Source: Halothiobacillaceae bacterium (lineage in GTDB: Bacteria > Pseudomonadota > Gammaproteobacteria > Halothiobacillales > Halothiobacillaceae). From it: 63,014 nucleotides of DNA. The stretch spans positions 1 through 63,014 of the forward strand of contig JAQVHL010000010.1 in NCBI GenBank assembly GCA_028696185.1. The letters run 5' to 3'. This document shows positions 45,993-55,314 of this stretch, one piece after another (the stretch's first letter is position 1; the number at the start of each line of letters is the position of its first letter). The notes under the pieces were generated by a model that made no database searches, was not told the origin of the DNA, and worked only from the letters and a program-made list of their open reading frames with translations. The translations under genes and the position numbers were made by a program.

Positions 45993-47183
45993 TTACTCGA
46001 TGATCTTGGCGACGACGCCGGCGCCTACGGTACGGCCGCCTTCGCGAATCGCGAAACGAAGACCTTCTTCCATGGCGATGGGGTTGATCAGCGCCACTTT
46101 CATGGACACGTTGTCACCCGGCATGACCATTTCCACGCCTTCCGGAAGCTCGACCGAGCCGGTCACGTCCGTGGTGCGGAAGTAGAACTGCGGGCGGTAG
46201 CCGTTGAAGAACGGGGTGTGACGACCACCCTCTTCCTTCGACAGGACGTACACTTCCGCATCAAACTTGGTGTGCGGCTTGATGCTGCCCGGCTTGCACA
46301 GTACCTGACCGCGCTCGACGTCGTCACGTTTGGTGCCGCGAAGCAGTACGCCCACGTTATCACCGGCCTGACCCTGGTCCAGCAGCTTGCGGAACATTTC
46401 CACGCCCGTGACGGTGGTCTTCTGGGTGTCGCGGATGCCGACGATTTCGACTTCCTCGCCCACCTTGATGATGCCGCGCTCGATACGACCGGTCACGACG
46501 GTACCGCGACCGGAAATGGAGAACACGTCTTCAACCGGCATCAGGAATGCGCCATCTACGGCACGCTCCGGCAGCGGGATGTAGCTGTCCAGCGCTTCCA
46601 GCAGGCGCAGTACGGACGGGGCGCCAATTTCGCTCTGGTCGCCTTCCAGCGCCTTGAGTGCGGAGCCAATGACGACCGGGGTGTCATCGCCCGGGAAGTC
46701 GTACTGGGAGAGCAGGTCGCGGATTTCCATCTCGACCAGCTCCAGAAGCTCGGCGTCGTCAACCATGTCAGCCTTGTTCAGGAACACGACAATGTACGGT
46801 ACGCCGACCTGACGAGACAGCAGGATGTGCTCGCGGGTCTGCGGCATCGGGCCATCCGCTGCGGAGCAAACAAGGATCGCACCGTCCATCTGCGCCGCGC
46901 CGGTGATCATGTTCTTCACGTAGTCGGCGTGACCCGGGCAGTCAACGTGCGCGTAGTGGCGGTTCGCGGACTCATATTCCACATGAGAGGTGGAGATGGT
47001 GATACCGCGCGCCTTTTCTTCCGGCGCCTTGTCGATTTCGTCGAAGGCCTTCAGCTCACCACCAAAGGTCTCTGCCGCCACCTTGGTGATGGCCGCCGTC
47101 AGGGTGGTCTTGCCGTGGTCAACGTGACCAATCGTGCCCACGTTGACGTGGGGCTTCTTACGCTCAAACTTTTCCTTGGACAT
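45993..47183 (-). CDS. tuf: Elongation factor Tu (copy 2)
   Basis: 396 residues from [15 protein letters not shown], trimmed from a longer frame into the upstream spacer. It is the tufB-position gene behind four tRNA genes, as in E. coli. Sequence identity with copy 1 runs from the first codons to the stop and stops at both ends, as expected from gene conversion. Confidence 0.99.
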   Translation of the reverse strand: MSKEKFERKKPHVNVGTIGHVDHGKTTLTAAITKVAAETFGGELKAFDEIDKAPEEKARGITISTSHVEYESANRHYAHVDCPGHADYVKNMITGAAQMDGAILVCSAADGPMPQTREHILLSRQVGVPYIVVFLNKADMVDDAELLELVEMEIRDLLSQYDFPGDDTPVVIGSALKALEGDQSEIGAPSVLRLLEALDSYIPLPERAVDGAFLMPVEDVFSISGRGTVVTGRIERGIIKVGEEVEIVGIRDTQKTTVTGVEMFRKLLDQGQAGDNVGVLLRGTKRDDVERGQVLCKPGSIKPHTKFDAEVYVLSKEEGGRHTPFFNGYRPQFYFRTTDVTGSVELPEGVEMVMPGDNVSMKVALINPIAMEEGLRFAIREGGRTVGAGVVAKIIE

Positions 47184-47220
47184 GACGGACCACTCCGGGA
47201 AGAACGCGAACAAAGAAAAA

Positions 47221-47296
47221 TGGAGCTCATGGCCAGAATCGAACTGGCGACCTCGTCCTTACCAAGGACGTGCTCTACCGACTGAGCTACATGAGC
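47221..47296 (-). tRNA. tRNA-Thr (anticodon GGT)
   Basis: 76 nt, acceptor GCTCATG with CATGAGC, anticodon GGT inside GTCCTTGGTAAGGAC, and an encoded CCA end. It is the last tRNA before tuf copy 2 and is the thrT equivalent. Confidence 0.98.
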
Positions 47297-47307
47297 AAAT
47301 TTCGTAT

Positions 47308-47381
<74 letters not shown>

Positions 47382-47418
47382 GAACCCTGACCCCGCCGAA
47401 GCGCGGCCAAACTTGTTC

Positions 47419-47503
47419 TGGTGGTGGGGGAAGGATTCGAACCTTCGAAGGCAGTGCCAGCAGATTTACAGTCTGCCCCCTTTGGCCGCTCGGGAACCCC
47501 ACC
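47419..47503 (-). tRNA. tRNA-Tyr (anticodon GTA)
   Basis: 85 nt with a long variable arm (class II), acceptor GGTGGGG with CCCCACC, anticodon GTA inside CAGACTGTAAATCTG, encoded CCA. Confidence 0.98.
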
Positions 47504-47557
47504 AAAGTGAGCGCCGCATTTTAGCGACTGGCTCAACCTTGTCAACGCTTTTTTGCG

Positions 47558-47633
47558 TGGTGCCGACAGTGGGACTCGAACTCACGACCTACCGCTTACA
47601 AGGCGGTTGCTCTACCAGCTGAGCTATGTCGGC
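47558..47633 (-). tRNA. tRNA-Thr (anticodon TGT)
   Basis: 76 nt, acceptor GCCGACA with TGTCGGC, anticodon TGT inside CCGCCTTGTAAGGCGG, encoded CCA. First gene of the tRNA-tuf operon (thrU equivalent). Confidence 0.98.
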
Positions 47634-47647
47634 AAAAAGGCGGCGCC

Positions 47648-47676
47648 ATTTAACCACCGCATGACGCCGAAGGCAA
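47648..47676 (-). promoter_or_regulatory. Candidate promoter of the tRNA-tuf operon
   Basis: Minus strand: TTGCCT (47671-47676), 17 bp, TTAAAT (47648-47653), then a GC-rich stretch (GGCGCCGCC) like the discriminator of stringently controlled stable-RNA promoters. The hexamers match consensus at four of six bases each. Confidence 0.5.
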
Positions 47677-47688
47677 GCCCGCGACAAC

Positions 47689-48447
47689 TCAACGCAGGGC
47701 CCGCGCGAGCTCAGCCACCCCATCAAGCACCAGGTCCGGCACATACTCGATTGAGTCGCGCGCACCCAAGGCCCGGCGCAGCGCTTCGGCGTCCCCACCG
47801 GTAAGCACGACCTGCGTCCGCCCATCCCCCGCTGTGACTTCGTCAATCAGACGGTCCACACAGGCGGCCAGCATGAACATAGGTCCCATTTCCAGTGCAG
47901 CCTCGGTAGAGCAGGCAAGCCCCGCCCCATTGGACGCCGTCGCTTCGCACGGCGCCCCGCGATCTATCGCTGTCCCGGCCAGGAGTGCCGTGTGCATCAT
48001 GCCCAGCCCGGGCATGATGAGCCCGCCCTGATGATGCCCGCTCTCGTCCAGCAGGTCCGCCGTGAGCGCCGTGCCGGCATCGATCACGAGCAAGGGCTGA
48101 TTCCGGTGGATTTGCCGCGCGGCGACCAATGCGGCCAGACGGTCGATACCGAAACGCTCGGGGGTTTCGTAACACACGCGCACGCCACAAACGCTACGCC
48201 GGCTTTTCAGCCAGACCTGCCGGGCTTTTGGCCAACGCCCCTGAATCCAGCCGCGCAGCTCCAGTTGGGTTGCCTCGCGCGCCACTGCGGCGAGATAAAC
48301 GCTTTTGGGCGGCTCCAGACCGGCCCAGACCTCATCCAGCCAGCGCAAGCCTTCATGCGGCTCCGGCGGCAACTCGACAATTCCGACCGGACCGGAGCCC
48401 AGCCGCCATTTCAGCCGGGAATTTCCCAGATCGACATGCAGTTTCAA
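47689..48447 (-). CDS. coaX: Type III pantothenate kinase
   Basis: 252 residues if read from the TTG at 48447, whose TTGA overlaps the birA stop; that start puts LKLHVDLGNSRLKWRL at the N terminus, as in the family. The phosphate-binding DLGNSRLK, the middle FGIDRLAALVAAR and DAGTALTADLLDE motifs mark CoaX, which phosphorylates pantothenate in the first step of CoA synthesis and, unlike CoaA, is not feedback-inhibited. A longer form inside birA is open but lacks support. Confidence 0.9.
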   Translation of the reverse strand: MKLHVDLGNSRLKWRLGSGPVGIVELPPEPHEGLRWLDEVWAGLEPPKSVYLAAVAREATQLELRGWIQGRWPKARQVWLKSRRSVCGVRVCYETPERFGIDRLAALVAARQIHRNQPLLVIDAGTALTADLLDESGHHQGGLIMPGLGMMHTALLAGTAIDRGAPCEATASNGAGLACSTEAALEMGPMFMLAACVDRLIDEVTAGDGRTQVVLTGGDAEALRRALGARDSIEYVPDLVLDGVAELARALR

Positions 48448-49232
48448 ATCGGCAATCTCACGCTCACGTCGCCCACATCGAGCCACAGGCTCTCGGTGTC
48501 CGACTGCAATCTCAATCGGCCGGCCTCGTCAATGCCGAGTGCCCGCCCCGTTTTCAATTCTTCTTCACCGCGCCGCCACTGAACCGGGCGCTCGTACAAA
48601 GCGTCGTACACGCTCCAGCGCGCCAACCAGTCGGCCCGCCGAGCAGGCCAGTCTTCGAGCAAGCCCCACAGGGCATCGATCACGACGGCCACCAGCCTAT
48701 GGCGTGAGCCCTCGACCCAGGGGACGCGCTCGGTGAGATCCGCTGCCGGTTGCCCCACGGCGCCCAGGGTGAGCGGGTCCAGACCATAGTTCAACCCCAC
48801 CCCGACCACAACACGCCACTCGCCCGCCTGCTCAGGCCGGGTTTCGATCAGACAACCACCGAGCTTGCGATCCTCCAGCCACAAGTCGTTGGGCCACTTC
48901 AGGGCCACTTCGCCCGCGCCCCATTGCGCAAGCCCCTGGGCAACCGCCACACCGACCGCAAGACTCAGTCCCGCGAGGTGCTCGATCCGCAACACAGCCC
49001 GCACCGAAACATAGGCGTTGACACCGCCCGGCGACACCCAGGCACGCCCTCGCGTACCGCGTCCTTGCCGCTGCCGGTCCGCCACACAGGCCCGCACCTT
49101 CGGATCATCGCAGGCCAGAAGCCAGGCGTTGGTCGAGTCGATCTCGTCAAACACCGCAACCCCGGAGGGGGCCCTGCCCCGCGCCCGCAGGCAGGCGGCC
49201 AGGCGGGCATGCTTCAGGGGTTCGTGCGTCAT
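48444..49232 (-). CDS. birA: Biotin-[acetyl-CoA-carboxylase] ligase (group I BirA)
   Basis: 262 residues with GRGTRGRAWVSP (biotin/ATP loop), NAYVSVRAVLR, LKWPNDLWLEDRKLGG and VVVGVGLNYG. The N-terminal winged-helix DNA-binding domain of E. coli BirA is missing, so it should biotinylate AccB but not repress the biotin operon. Its stop overlaps the coaX start. The birA-coaX pair is common in proteobacteria. Confidence 0.93.
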   Translation of the reverse strand: MTHEPLKHARLAACLRARGRAPSGVAVFDEIDSTNAWLLACDDPKVRACVADRQRQGRGTRGRAWVSPGGVNAYVSVRAVLRIEHLAGLSLAVGVAVAQGLAQWGAGEVALKWPNDLWLEDRKLGGCLIETRPEQAGEWRVVVGVGLNYGLDPLTLGAVGQPAADLTERVPWVEGSRHRLVAVVIDALWGLLEDWPARRADWLARWSVYDALYERPVQWRRGEEELKTGRALGIDEAGRLRLQSDTESLWLDVGDVSVRLPI

Positions 49233-49331
49233 CGCACCTGTGGCCTTCGATGCGAAGCTGCGCGATTATAGCCGAACGCATCCGCAACGTTAGCCGTCAT
49301 GCGCTCATGACGAATGCGAAAGGGCAGATTC

Positions 49332-50117
49332 ATGGATTTCGCGACACTCCTCGGCATCATTGGCGCCTTCGCGGTCATGGTGGCCGCCATCGCCGTCGGT
49401 GGCGACATGGCGATTTTTTTCAACATTCCCTCGCTGTTCATTGTTGTGGGTGGCACGCTGGGTGTGACCATCGCCATGATCACCTTCCCCCAATTCATTG
49501 AGTCGTTCAAGGTCATTTTCAAAGCCTTCACCCACAAGCCGGTGGACCAGATCGCCCTGATCGACGAAGCCGCCCATCTGGCGCAGATCGCTCGGCGAGA
49601 AGGGATCCTGGCCCTGGAACGCGAGGAAATCAGCAACCCCTTCCTGCTGCGCGGCGTGCTGTTGTGTGTTGACGGTCATGCGCCTCAGGTCGTGCAAATG
49701 ATGCTGACACGGGACATCAACATGATGTTGCAACGCCACGAAAACGGACAGCGCATGATGAAAGCGGTCTTCGACGTGGCGCCGGCCATGGGCATGATCG
49801 GCACCCTGATCGGGCTGGTTCAGATGCTCACCAACATGGACGACCCGAAAAAAATCGGTCCGGCCATGGCGGTCGCCCTCCTGACCACCCTTTACGGCGC
49901 GCTGATCGCGCAGGTCGTCGCCCTGCCCATCATGGAAAAGCTTGCGCTACGCACACAGGAGGAAACCCTCAACAAGCAGATCATCCTCGAAGCGGTGAAC
50001 GGTATCCAGGAGGGACTGAACCCCAAGGTGCTGCGTGAGCTCTTGCTGAGTTTTCTCCCCGAGAATCGCCGCCCGGCCAGCGACTACAGCCCAGGCGGTG
50101 AGGGCAGCGCCTCATGA
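49332..50117 (+). CDS. pomA: Flagellar motor stator protein PomA/MotA
   Basis: 261 residues from MDFATLLGIIGAFAVMVAA, after AGGGCAG. Four membrane segments, two near the N terminus and two around 155-205 (VAPAMGMIGTLIGLVQML, MAVALLTTLYGALIAQVVAL), with a cytoplasmic loop between. It overlaps the next gene by ATGA. The MDxATLLGxIGxF start resembles the sodium-type PomA more than E. coli MotA. No other flagellar gene is in view. Confidence 0.92.
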   Translation: MDFATLLGIIGAFAVMVAAIAVGGDMAIFFNIPSLFIVVGGTLGVTIAMITFPQFIESFKVIFKAFTHKPVDQIALIDEAAHLAQIARREGILALEREEISNPFLLRGVLLCVDGHAPQVVQMMLTRDINMMLQRHENGQRMMKAVFDVAPAMGMIGTLIGLVQMLTNMDDPKKIGPAMAVALLTTLYGALIAQVVALPIMEKLALRTQEETLNKQIILEAVNGIQEGLNPKVLRELLLSFLPENRRPASDYSPGGEGSAS

Positions 50118-50947
50118 GTCGCCCGAAGAGCAGCGGTGCGCCGACGTGGATCACCACTTTTGCCGACCTGATGACCCTGCTTTTGTGTTTTTTCGTGCTT
50201 TTGCTGTCGTTTTCGGAAATGGATGTGCAGAAGTACCGGCAGATAGCCAGTTCAATGGCCAGCGCCTTCGGTGGCGACAAGAAGCGCCCACAATCCGCCC
50301 CGGACGAGTCGGCCAGTATCGACCCGAACATCACTCCCGGCAAGATGAGCGGTCTGCCCGGACTGCTGGTGTCCGGCACCCATCTCGAAGGCACCAGGCC
50401 CACCTCGGACATCCAGGCCGCGCTTCGCCAGCGCATGCAGGCTCGCGCCGACACGATCCGCATGGAGCTGTCCGATGAAGTCAAGCTCAAGCAGGTCGAA
50501 GTCATCCCGCGTGATAACGAAGTCATCATCCGCATCCATGAAAAAAACTCCTTCCCCTCCGGCAGCGCGGACCTGCAGGGCAGCTTCGGCCCGGTCATGG
50601 ACAAGATCGCCCAGATCGTCCGTCAATCCGGGGACAAGGTCGTCATTACCGGCTATACCGACAACGTCCCCATCACCGGACCGCGCTTCCGTTCCAACTG
50701 GGATCTTTCCGCTGCCCGCGCCGTCACGGTGCTGCACGAGCTGCTACGGCGAGGTAACATCGACTCAGGCCGCGTGGAGGTCAAGGGCATGGCGGACAAT
50801 CTCCCTATCGCCCCCAATGACACGGCGGATAACCGCGCGCTCAACCGGCGCGTGGAGATCGCCATCGTCCCGCCGATCGACGATGGCCCTGGAACGGCGC
50901 GTGTCATCGATGGCAATACGGCCGAAGGTCTCAATACCCTCCCGTAA
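50114..50947 (+). CDS. pomB: Flagellar motor stator protein PomB/MotB
   Basis: 277 residues. The single membrane helix FADLMTLLLCFFVLLLSFSEMD carries the ion-binding Asp (D18) and, with the Cys-Phe-Phe core and SEMDVQKYRQIA plug, matches PomB. The OmpA/MotB peptidoglycan-binding domain covers about 135-265 (GYTDNVPI, SAARAV, ADNRALNRRVEI). With PomA it forms the torque-generating stator; a sodium motive force is likely but not proven. Confidence 0.93.
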   Translation: MSRPKSSGAPTWITTFADLMTLLLCFFVLLLSFSEMDVQKYRQIASSMASAFGGDKKRPQSAPDESASIDPNITPGKMSGLPGLLVSGTHLEGTRPTSDIQAALRQRMQARADTIRMELSDEVKLKQVEVIPRDNEVIIRIHEKNSFPSGSADLQGSFGPVMDKIAQIVRQSGDKVVITGYTDNVPITGPRFRSNWDLSAARAVTVLHELLRRGNIDSGRVEVKGMADNLPIAPNDTADNRALNRRVEIAIVPPIDDGPGTARVIDGNTAEGLNTLP

Positions 50948-50963
50948 CAGAACGGGCCTTGCG

Positions 50964-52742
50964 TCAAGCGCCCGCGAGCCAGGCCCGTCTTCGCGCGTGG
51001 CACTCTGCCGGGGCCTGCTCATCAATCTCCAGAACCGGCTGCTCTGCCTGTTGCGCCACAAGCGTGACTTGGTACTCGCGCAGCTCATCCCGCCGGAAAA
51101 CGTGCAAGTGCAGCGCATCACCCGGCCGGCAGCGCTTCAGACGCGCCTCCCAGCCGCGCGCATCGACACGCACGCCATTGACCGCAATCAGTGCATCCCC
51201 CGCGCTCAAACCGGCCCGTGCCGCCGGCCCTTCGTCATACACATACCGCAGGACGGCCTCCCCCAGTGCGCCCGAGCTCACACTGACGCCCATCCCAGCC
51301 CCGGTTTCAGGCCAGAGCAGACGCAAGCCGACCGAGGCCAGCCCTTGCGCCAGCGGCAGCTCTCCGATACCGCGCAGTGCAGCGTTGAAAAAAGCATCCA
51401 GAGATTCGCCGGCAAGCTCTGCCGCCAGCCCCTCGATCTCCCGCCCCTCCGACACGGGCTTATCCGGCTCGCCGTGGCGCGACCAGAGCAGGCGCATCAG
51501 TACATCCAGACTGGATCCGGCCACCCGCAAGCGCCAGTCGAGCAGAAGCGCGACCAGTGCACCCCGTGTGTAGTAGCTTGTGATGGCGTTGGGTGCGTTC
51601 TCGTCCTGTTTGTAGTAGCGGGTCCATGTGTGAAAGCTGGCATCCTCCAGCGTCTGCAATGCGTGCCCACGCCCGCACAACGCACGCCCCAGAGTTTTCT
51701 CCAGAAGGTGCAGATACCCCGGCACATCCACACGCCCCGCGCGCAGCAGCATCAGGTCATCGTAATAGGACGTGATTCCCTCGAAAGCCCAGAGCAGGCG
51801 CGAATAGGCCTCGCTGCGCAAGGGCAGGCCGGCAAAAGCCGCCGGACGGATGCGCTTGACGTTCCAGGCATGGAAATATTCATGGCTGCACAGCCCCAGA
51901 AACTCCAGATAGCCTGGGGAGGGCGCCCCCTGCCCCGGTGCCGGCAGATCGTCGCGCCGGCAGATCAGCGCGGTGCTATCACGGTGTTCTAGGCCGCCAT
52001 ATCCCTCACCGACGGCCATGACCAGGAACAGGTAGCGGGAAAAAGGTGCCCGGCCGCCGAACATCGCCACCTGGGCCGCGCACACCGGCGCAAGATCAGC
52101 GGCCACACGCGCCAGATCCGCGTCGATACGCCCGGTCACCACCAGGCGATGCGACACGCCCGCTGCCATGAAATCCACCGACTGGAAGTCCCCCATCTCC
52201 ACGGGATGGTCGATCAGTGCTTCATACCCTTGCGCCCGATACAGGCCGAAACCGCGCGCATCCAGCGCAAGACCGGGCAGGGTCGTGGCGAGACGCCAGT
52301 CCAGCCCCCGCCCCGAAATCGTATCCGGCGGGCATAGTTCGACCGTGCAAGCGGCGTGTTCCTGCCCGTGCACACGCAGGAAGACACTGGTGCCGTTGAA
52401 AAACCCATGACTGTCATCCAGATGAGCGCCCCGTACCGATAGATCCCAGGCATAGACTTCGTATTCGATGGCCACCGGCCCCGCTGCGGGCGCCAGCCGC
52501 CAGGCGCTCTTGTCCAGCAGTTCAACCCCCACTGGCTGACCACTGCCCGCGTCGTGCGCGCGCAACCAGAGCACATGCCGGGCAAAATCGCGGATCATGT
52601 AGCTGCCCGGAATCCAGTCCGGCAGGCTTACCACCTGCCCCTCCGTCGCCGGGGCAGCAAGCGTACAAAGGACGCGAAAACGATGCGCTCCCGGATCGGC
52701 AGGCCACAGGCGGTAGTGGATGGCTTCGGTGACGTCGCTCAC
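50964..52742 (-). CDS. M61 family peptidase (glycyl aminopeptidase-like) with PDZ domain
   Basis: 592 residues. The zinc motif HEYFH is at 287-291 followed by AWNVKRIRP, the family hallmark, with GGLEHRDST about 35 residues before it. A PDZ domain is near the C terminus (about 470-560, ARAGLSAGDALIAVNGV). No signal peptide is seen, so it is probably cytoplasmic. The GTG start overlaps the slyD stop (GTGA). It ends 16 bp from the convergent pomB. Confidence 0.9.
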   Translation of the reverse strand: MSDVTEAIHYRLWPADPGAHRFRVLCTLAAPATEGQVVSLPDWIPGSYMIRDFARHVLWLRAHDAGSGQPVGVELLDKSAWRLAPAAGPVAIEYEVYAWDLSVRGAHLDDSHGFFNGTSVFLRVHGQEHAACTVELCPPDTISGRGLDWRLATTLPGLALDARGFGLYRAQGYEALIDHPVEMGDFQSVDFMAAGVSHRLVVTGRIDADLARVAADLAPVCAAQVAMFGGRAPFSRYLFLVMAVGEGYGGLEHRDSTALICRRDDLPAPGQGAPSPGYLEFLGLCSHEYFHAWNVKRIRPAAFAGLPLRSEAYSRLLWAFEGITSYYDDLMLLRAGRVDVPGYLHLLEKTLGRALCGRGHALQTLEDASFHTWTRYYKQDENAPNAITSYYTRGALVALLLDWRLRVAGSSLDVLMRLLWSRHGEPDKPVSEGREIEGLAAELAGESLDAFFNAALRGIGELPLAQGLASVGLRLLWPETGAGMGVSVSSGALGEAVLRYVYDEGPAARAGLSAGDALIAVNGVRVDARGWEARLKRCRPGDALHLHVFRRDELREYQVTLVAQQAEQPVLEIDEQAPAECHARRRAWLAGA

Positions 52743-53263
52743 GGTGACAGCAGGCTCTCGTCGAAGGAGGAATCCGACACCATGAGATGGTGCCCTGCCG
52801 GATGCACGCGATGATGCTTGATCTCATCTGGATGCGCGTCGCGGATCACACCAATCGTGCCCGTGAAGTGCAGGACATGTCCCGCCAGCGGGTGATTGCA
52901 ATCCAGGCAGACGGTTTCTTCGTCGAAGGCCACCACGGTCAGCTCGATGCGCCCGTGCGGCCCCTGCGTCTCCACCATCACCCCCAGGTCAAGCTCGACA
53001 TCCGGGCTCAGGCTCGCGCGCGGCACCTCTATCACACCGGCCGGATCATGTGCGCCATACCCTTCTTCGGGTTGCACGATCGCATCGAAATGATCGCCGC
53101 TGGCACGGCCTTCCAGCGCGCGCTCCAGACCCACGATCAGATTTCCATGCCCATGCAGATAGCTCAGCGGCCCACGGCCTGCGGTGCTGTCGACCACATT
53201 CCCCTCGCTGTCGCGCAGTTCGTACTCGATGAAAACCACCTTGTCCTTTTCGACGATATCCAC
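52739..53263 (-). CDS. slyD: FKBP-type peptidyl-prolyl isomerase SlyD-like
   Basis: 174 residues with the SlyD order: FKBP strands (VVFIEYELRDSEGNVVDST, GPLSYLHGHGNLIVGLERAL), the inserted chaperone flap (about 70-125) and VDCNHPLAG-type CLDCNHPLAGHVLHFTGTI. The C-terminal tail is short and His-containing, weaker than the metal-binding tail of E. coli SlyD. The GTG start has GGAGG seven bases upstream. Confidence 0.9.
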   Translation of the reverse strand: MDIVEKDKVVFIEYELRDSEGNVVDSTAGRGPLSYLHGHGNLIVGLERALEGRASGDHFDAIVQPEEGYGAHDPAGVIEVPRASLSPDVELDLGVMVETQGPHGRIELTVVAFDEETVCLDCNHPLAGHVLHFTGTIGVIRDAHPDEIKHHRVHPAGHHLMVSDSSFDESLLSP

Positions 53264-53287
53264 CCGTTAACCTCCAATGACTATGAA

Positions 53288-54205
53288 TCAGCCCCCGCCC
53301 CAGGCGAACCACAAGGGCAGGGTCAACAGACTGAGAATGACGGAAAGCGTGGCCGCCGTGGCATAAAGAGCGGTATCCAGACCATAGCGGTCGCAGAGCA
53401 CCAACCCCAGCACCATCACCGGCATGGCCCCTTCGAGCACAACGGCCACCAGACGCATGCCTGACAGCCCCATCGCGCTACCCACACCGAGCACGATCAA
53501 GGGCATGGCGAACAACTGGATCAACACGGCAGGCGCCACCGCAATCAACGAGGACGGGCGCAAGGCATCCAGCCGCAGGCTCATACCCAGGGCCACCAGC
53601 ATGATCGGCACCACGCCCGCCCCCAGGCGGTCCAGGATGCCGAAAAGCCATTCCGGCTGCGGGATACCGCCCAGATTGAGCGCCACAGCAAGCACGGCCG
53701 CCCATAAGGGCGGAACACGCAAAAGCGCACCCAGCGGATGCACCGCCTCCCCCTTGCCGCCCATGCGCGCGGCGATGTAAATCCCCAGGCTCAGCAGAAT
53801 CGGCGTGCAGGCAAACAGGTCATACTGAATGGCAATGGCACGCCCTGCGTCGCCATACAGGGATTCGAGCACCGGCAAGCCAAGATAGGTGGCGTTGGGA
53901 AACGAGGCGGCCAGCAGCAAGGCACCCAGGCGAGCACGCCCCGGACGCTGCACTCGCCCGACCAGCGCCATGAGCAGCATGGCACCGAAAACGCCGGCTG
54001 CCGCGGCAAGAGGAATACGCAGCGCATCGACATCCAGCGGCGCACGCCAGAGCACGGAAAGCACCAGTGCAGGCAGCATGAGGTAGTAGACGAGCGTGGT
54101 CAGCGCGGTACGCGCACGCTCAGCCTCCCACCCCCCGAAGCGCCACAGACGCCAGGCAATGCCGCCCAGTACCATGACGGCCATCTGACTGACCACGGAC
54201 AGCAT
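53288..54205 (-). CDS. AEC family transporter (auxin efflux carrier-like)
   Basis: 305 residues with about ten hydrophobic segments in two five-helix halves, and the AEC crossover-like stretch FPNATYLGLPVLESLYGD near residue 105. Members export or import organic acids and similar anions; the substrate here is unknown. Twenty-four bp downstream of it slyD begins, so the two are likely co-transcribed. Confidence 0.85.
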   Translation of the reverse strand: MLSVVSQMAVMVLGGIAWRLWRFGGWEAERARTALTTLVYYLMLPALVLSVLWRAPLDVDALRIPLAAAAGVFGAMLLMALVGRVQRPGRARLGALLLAASFPNATYLGLPVLESLYGDAGRAIAIQYDLFACTPILLSLGIYIAARMGGKGEAVHPLGALLRVPPLWAAVLAVALNLGGIPQPEWLFGILDRLGAGVVPIMLVALGMSLRLDALRPSSLIAVAPAVLIQLFAMPLIVLGVGSAMGLSGMRLVAVVLEGAMPVMVLGLVLCDRYGLDTALYATAATLSVILSLLTLPLWFAWGGG

Positions 54206-54227
54206 GGGCGTCTTCCTGCGTCAGCGA

Positions 54228-54593
54228 TCAGTTCTTTTCGGCCGCCTCGATTTCACGGCGCACGGCATCCATATCCAGCGCCTGCACCTGACGCACCAGC
54301 TCGGTCAGGGCCGAAGCCGGCAGCGCACCGGCCTGATTGAACACCAGAATCTGCTCACGGAAGGCCATCAGGGTCGGAATGGAGCGGATACCGAAATGTG
54401 CGGCGATCATCTGCTCTTCCTCAGTATTGACCTTGGCAAACACGGCCTCCGGGAACTGCTCGGCCACCGTTTCGAAGATCGGACCGAAGGTACGGCAAGG
54501 GCCACACCAGGGGGCCCAGAAATCGAGAATGACGATGTCATTGCCGGTAATGAGGGATTCGAAATTGGCCTGCGTGGCCTGCACTACGGACAT
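54228..54593 (-). CDS. Thioredoxin family protein
   Basis: 121 residues with the WCGPC active site at 29-33 (DFWAPWCGPCRTFGPIF) and the cis-Pro SIPTLMAFRE at about 74. No signal peptide, so it is cytoplasmic. The C-terminal 20 residues form an extra helix ending in basic/acidic residues. It is not certain that this is the main TrxA rather than a paralogue. Confidence 0.9.
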   Translation of the reverse strand: MSVVQATQANFESLITGNDIVILDFWAPWCGPCRTFGPIFETVAEQFPEAVFAKVNTEEEQMIAAHFGIRSIPTLMAFREQILVFNQAGALPASALTELVRQVQALDMDAVRREIEAAEKN

Positions 54594-54726
54594 GAGGATT
54601 ACCCGGTTCGGCTGTAAATGAGCGTTCGATTATACACAGGGCACCTTGCGGTGAACCGGGAAAAACCCTTCAGCTGCGCGAGTCATGCTCGCGAAGACAA
54701 AACGCACGATACTCTCCACACCGCAC

Positions 54727-55314
54727 TCAGTTCAGCGAGATACCCAGCCTGTCCACTGCCTCACGCAGGGCGCGCAGGGCACTGTCAATGTCATCGGAGT
54801 CCAGCACCTGCTGACGCTCCACCAGGCGGATAGGCAGACGCTCGGCCAGACGGTAGACCACCCAAACGGGGTCATCGAGTCGCCAGCGTACCGGCGGCAA
54901 GCGCTCCGGGTCCACAGCAAGCAGCGACTCCAGCAACCCTGCAAGCGGAGCCAGAGGCTCGCCGCATGCCTCAGGTTTGTCCGCCACGGGCTCGATTTCA
55001 CCCAAGAGCAGCTTATCCGGCCGATCCTGCAGGGAGAGGATACGAAAACGCTGCTCGCCCTGGGTGAGAATGCCCAGCAACCCATCGGATCGGGTACCGC
55101 TGTCGAGAATACGCGCCAGGGTGCCAACCTCGTGCGGTCGGGCATTCCCCCCGACCTCCTGTCCCTCGCGGATCAGGCACACTCCGAATGGGCGATCTTC
55201 GCGCAGACAGTCTCGAACCATATCGATATAGCGCGTCTCGAACACCCGCAGCGAGAGCGTCCCGCCCGGGAACAACACCGTATGCAAGGGAAAAAGCGCG
55301 ATCTGCATGCTCAT
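54727..55314 (-). CDS. LON substrate-binding-domain protein
   Basis: 195 residues, a stand-alone Lon N-terminal-type domain: IALFPLHTVLFPGGTLSLRVFE start, FGVCLIREGQEVGG and VGTLARILD. It has no ATPase or protease part. Role unknown, possibly protein quality control. It starts directly before the ubiX stop codon in the mpl-ubiX run. Confidence 0.9.
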   Translation of the reverse strand: MSMQIALFPLHTVLFPGGTLSLRVFETRYIDMVRDCLREDRPFGVCLIREGQEVGGNARPHEVGTLARILDSGTRSDGLLGILTQGEQRFRILSLQDRPDKLLLGEIEPVADKPEACGEPLAPLAGLLESLLAVDPERLPPVRWRLDDPVWVVYRLAERLPIRLVERQQVLDSDDIDSALRALREAVDRLGISLN

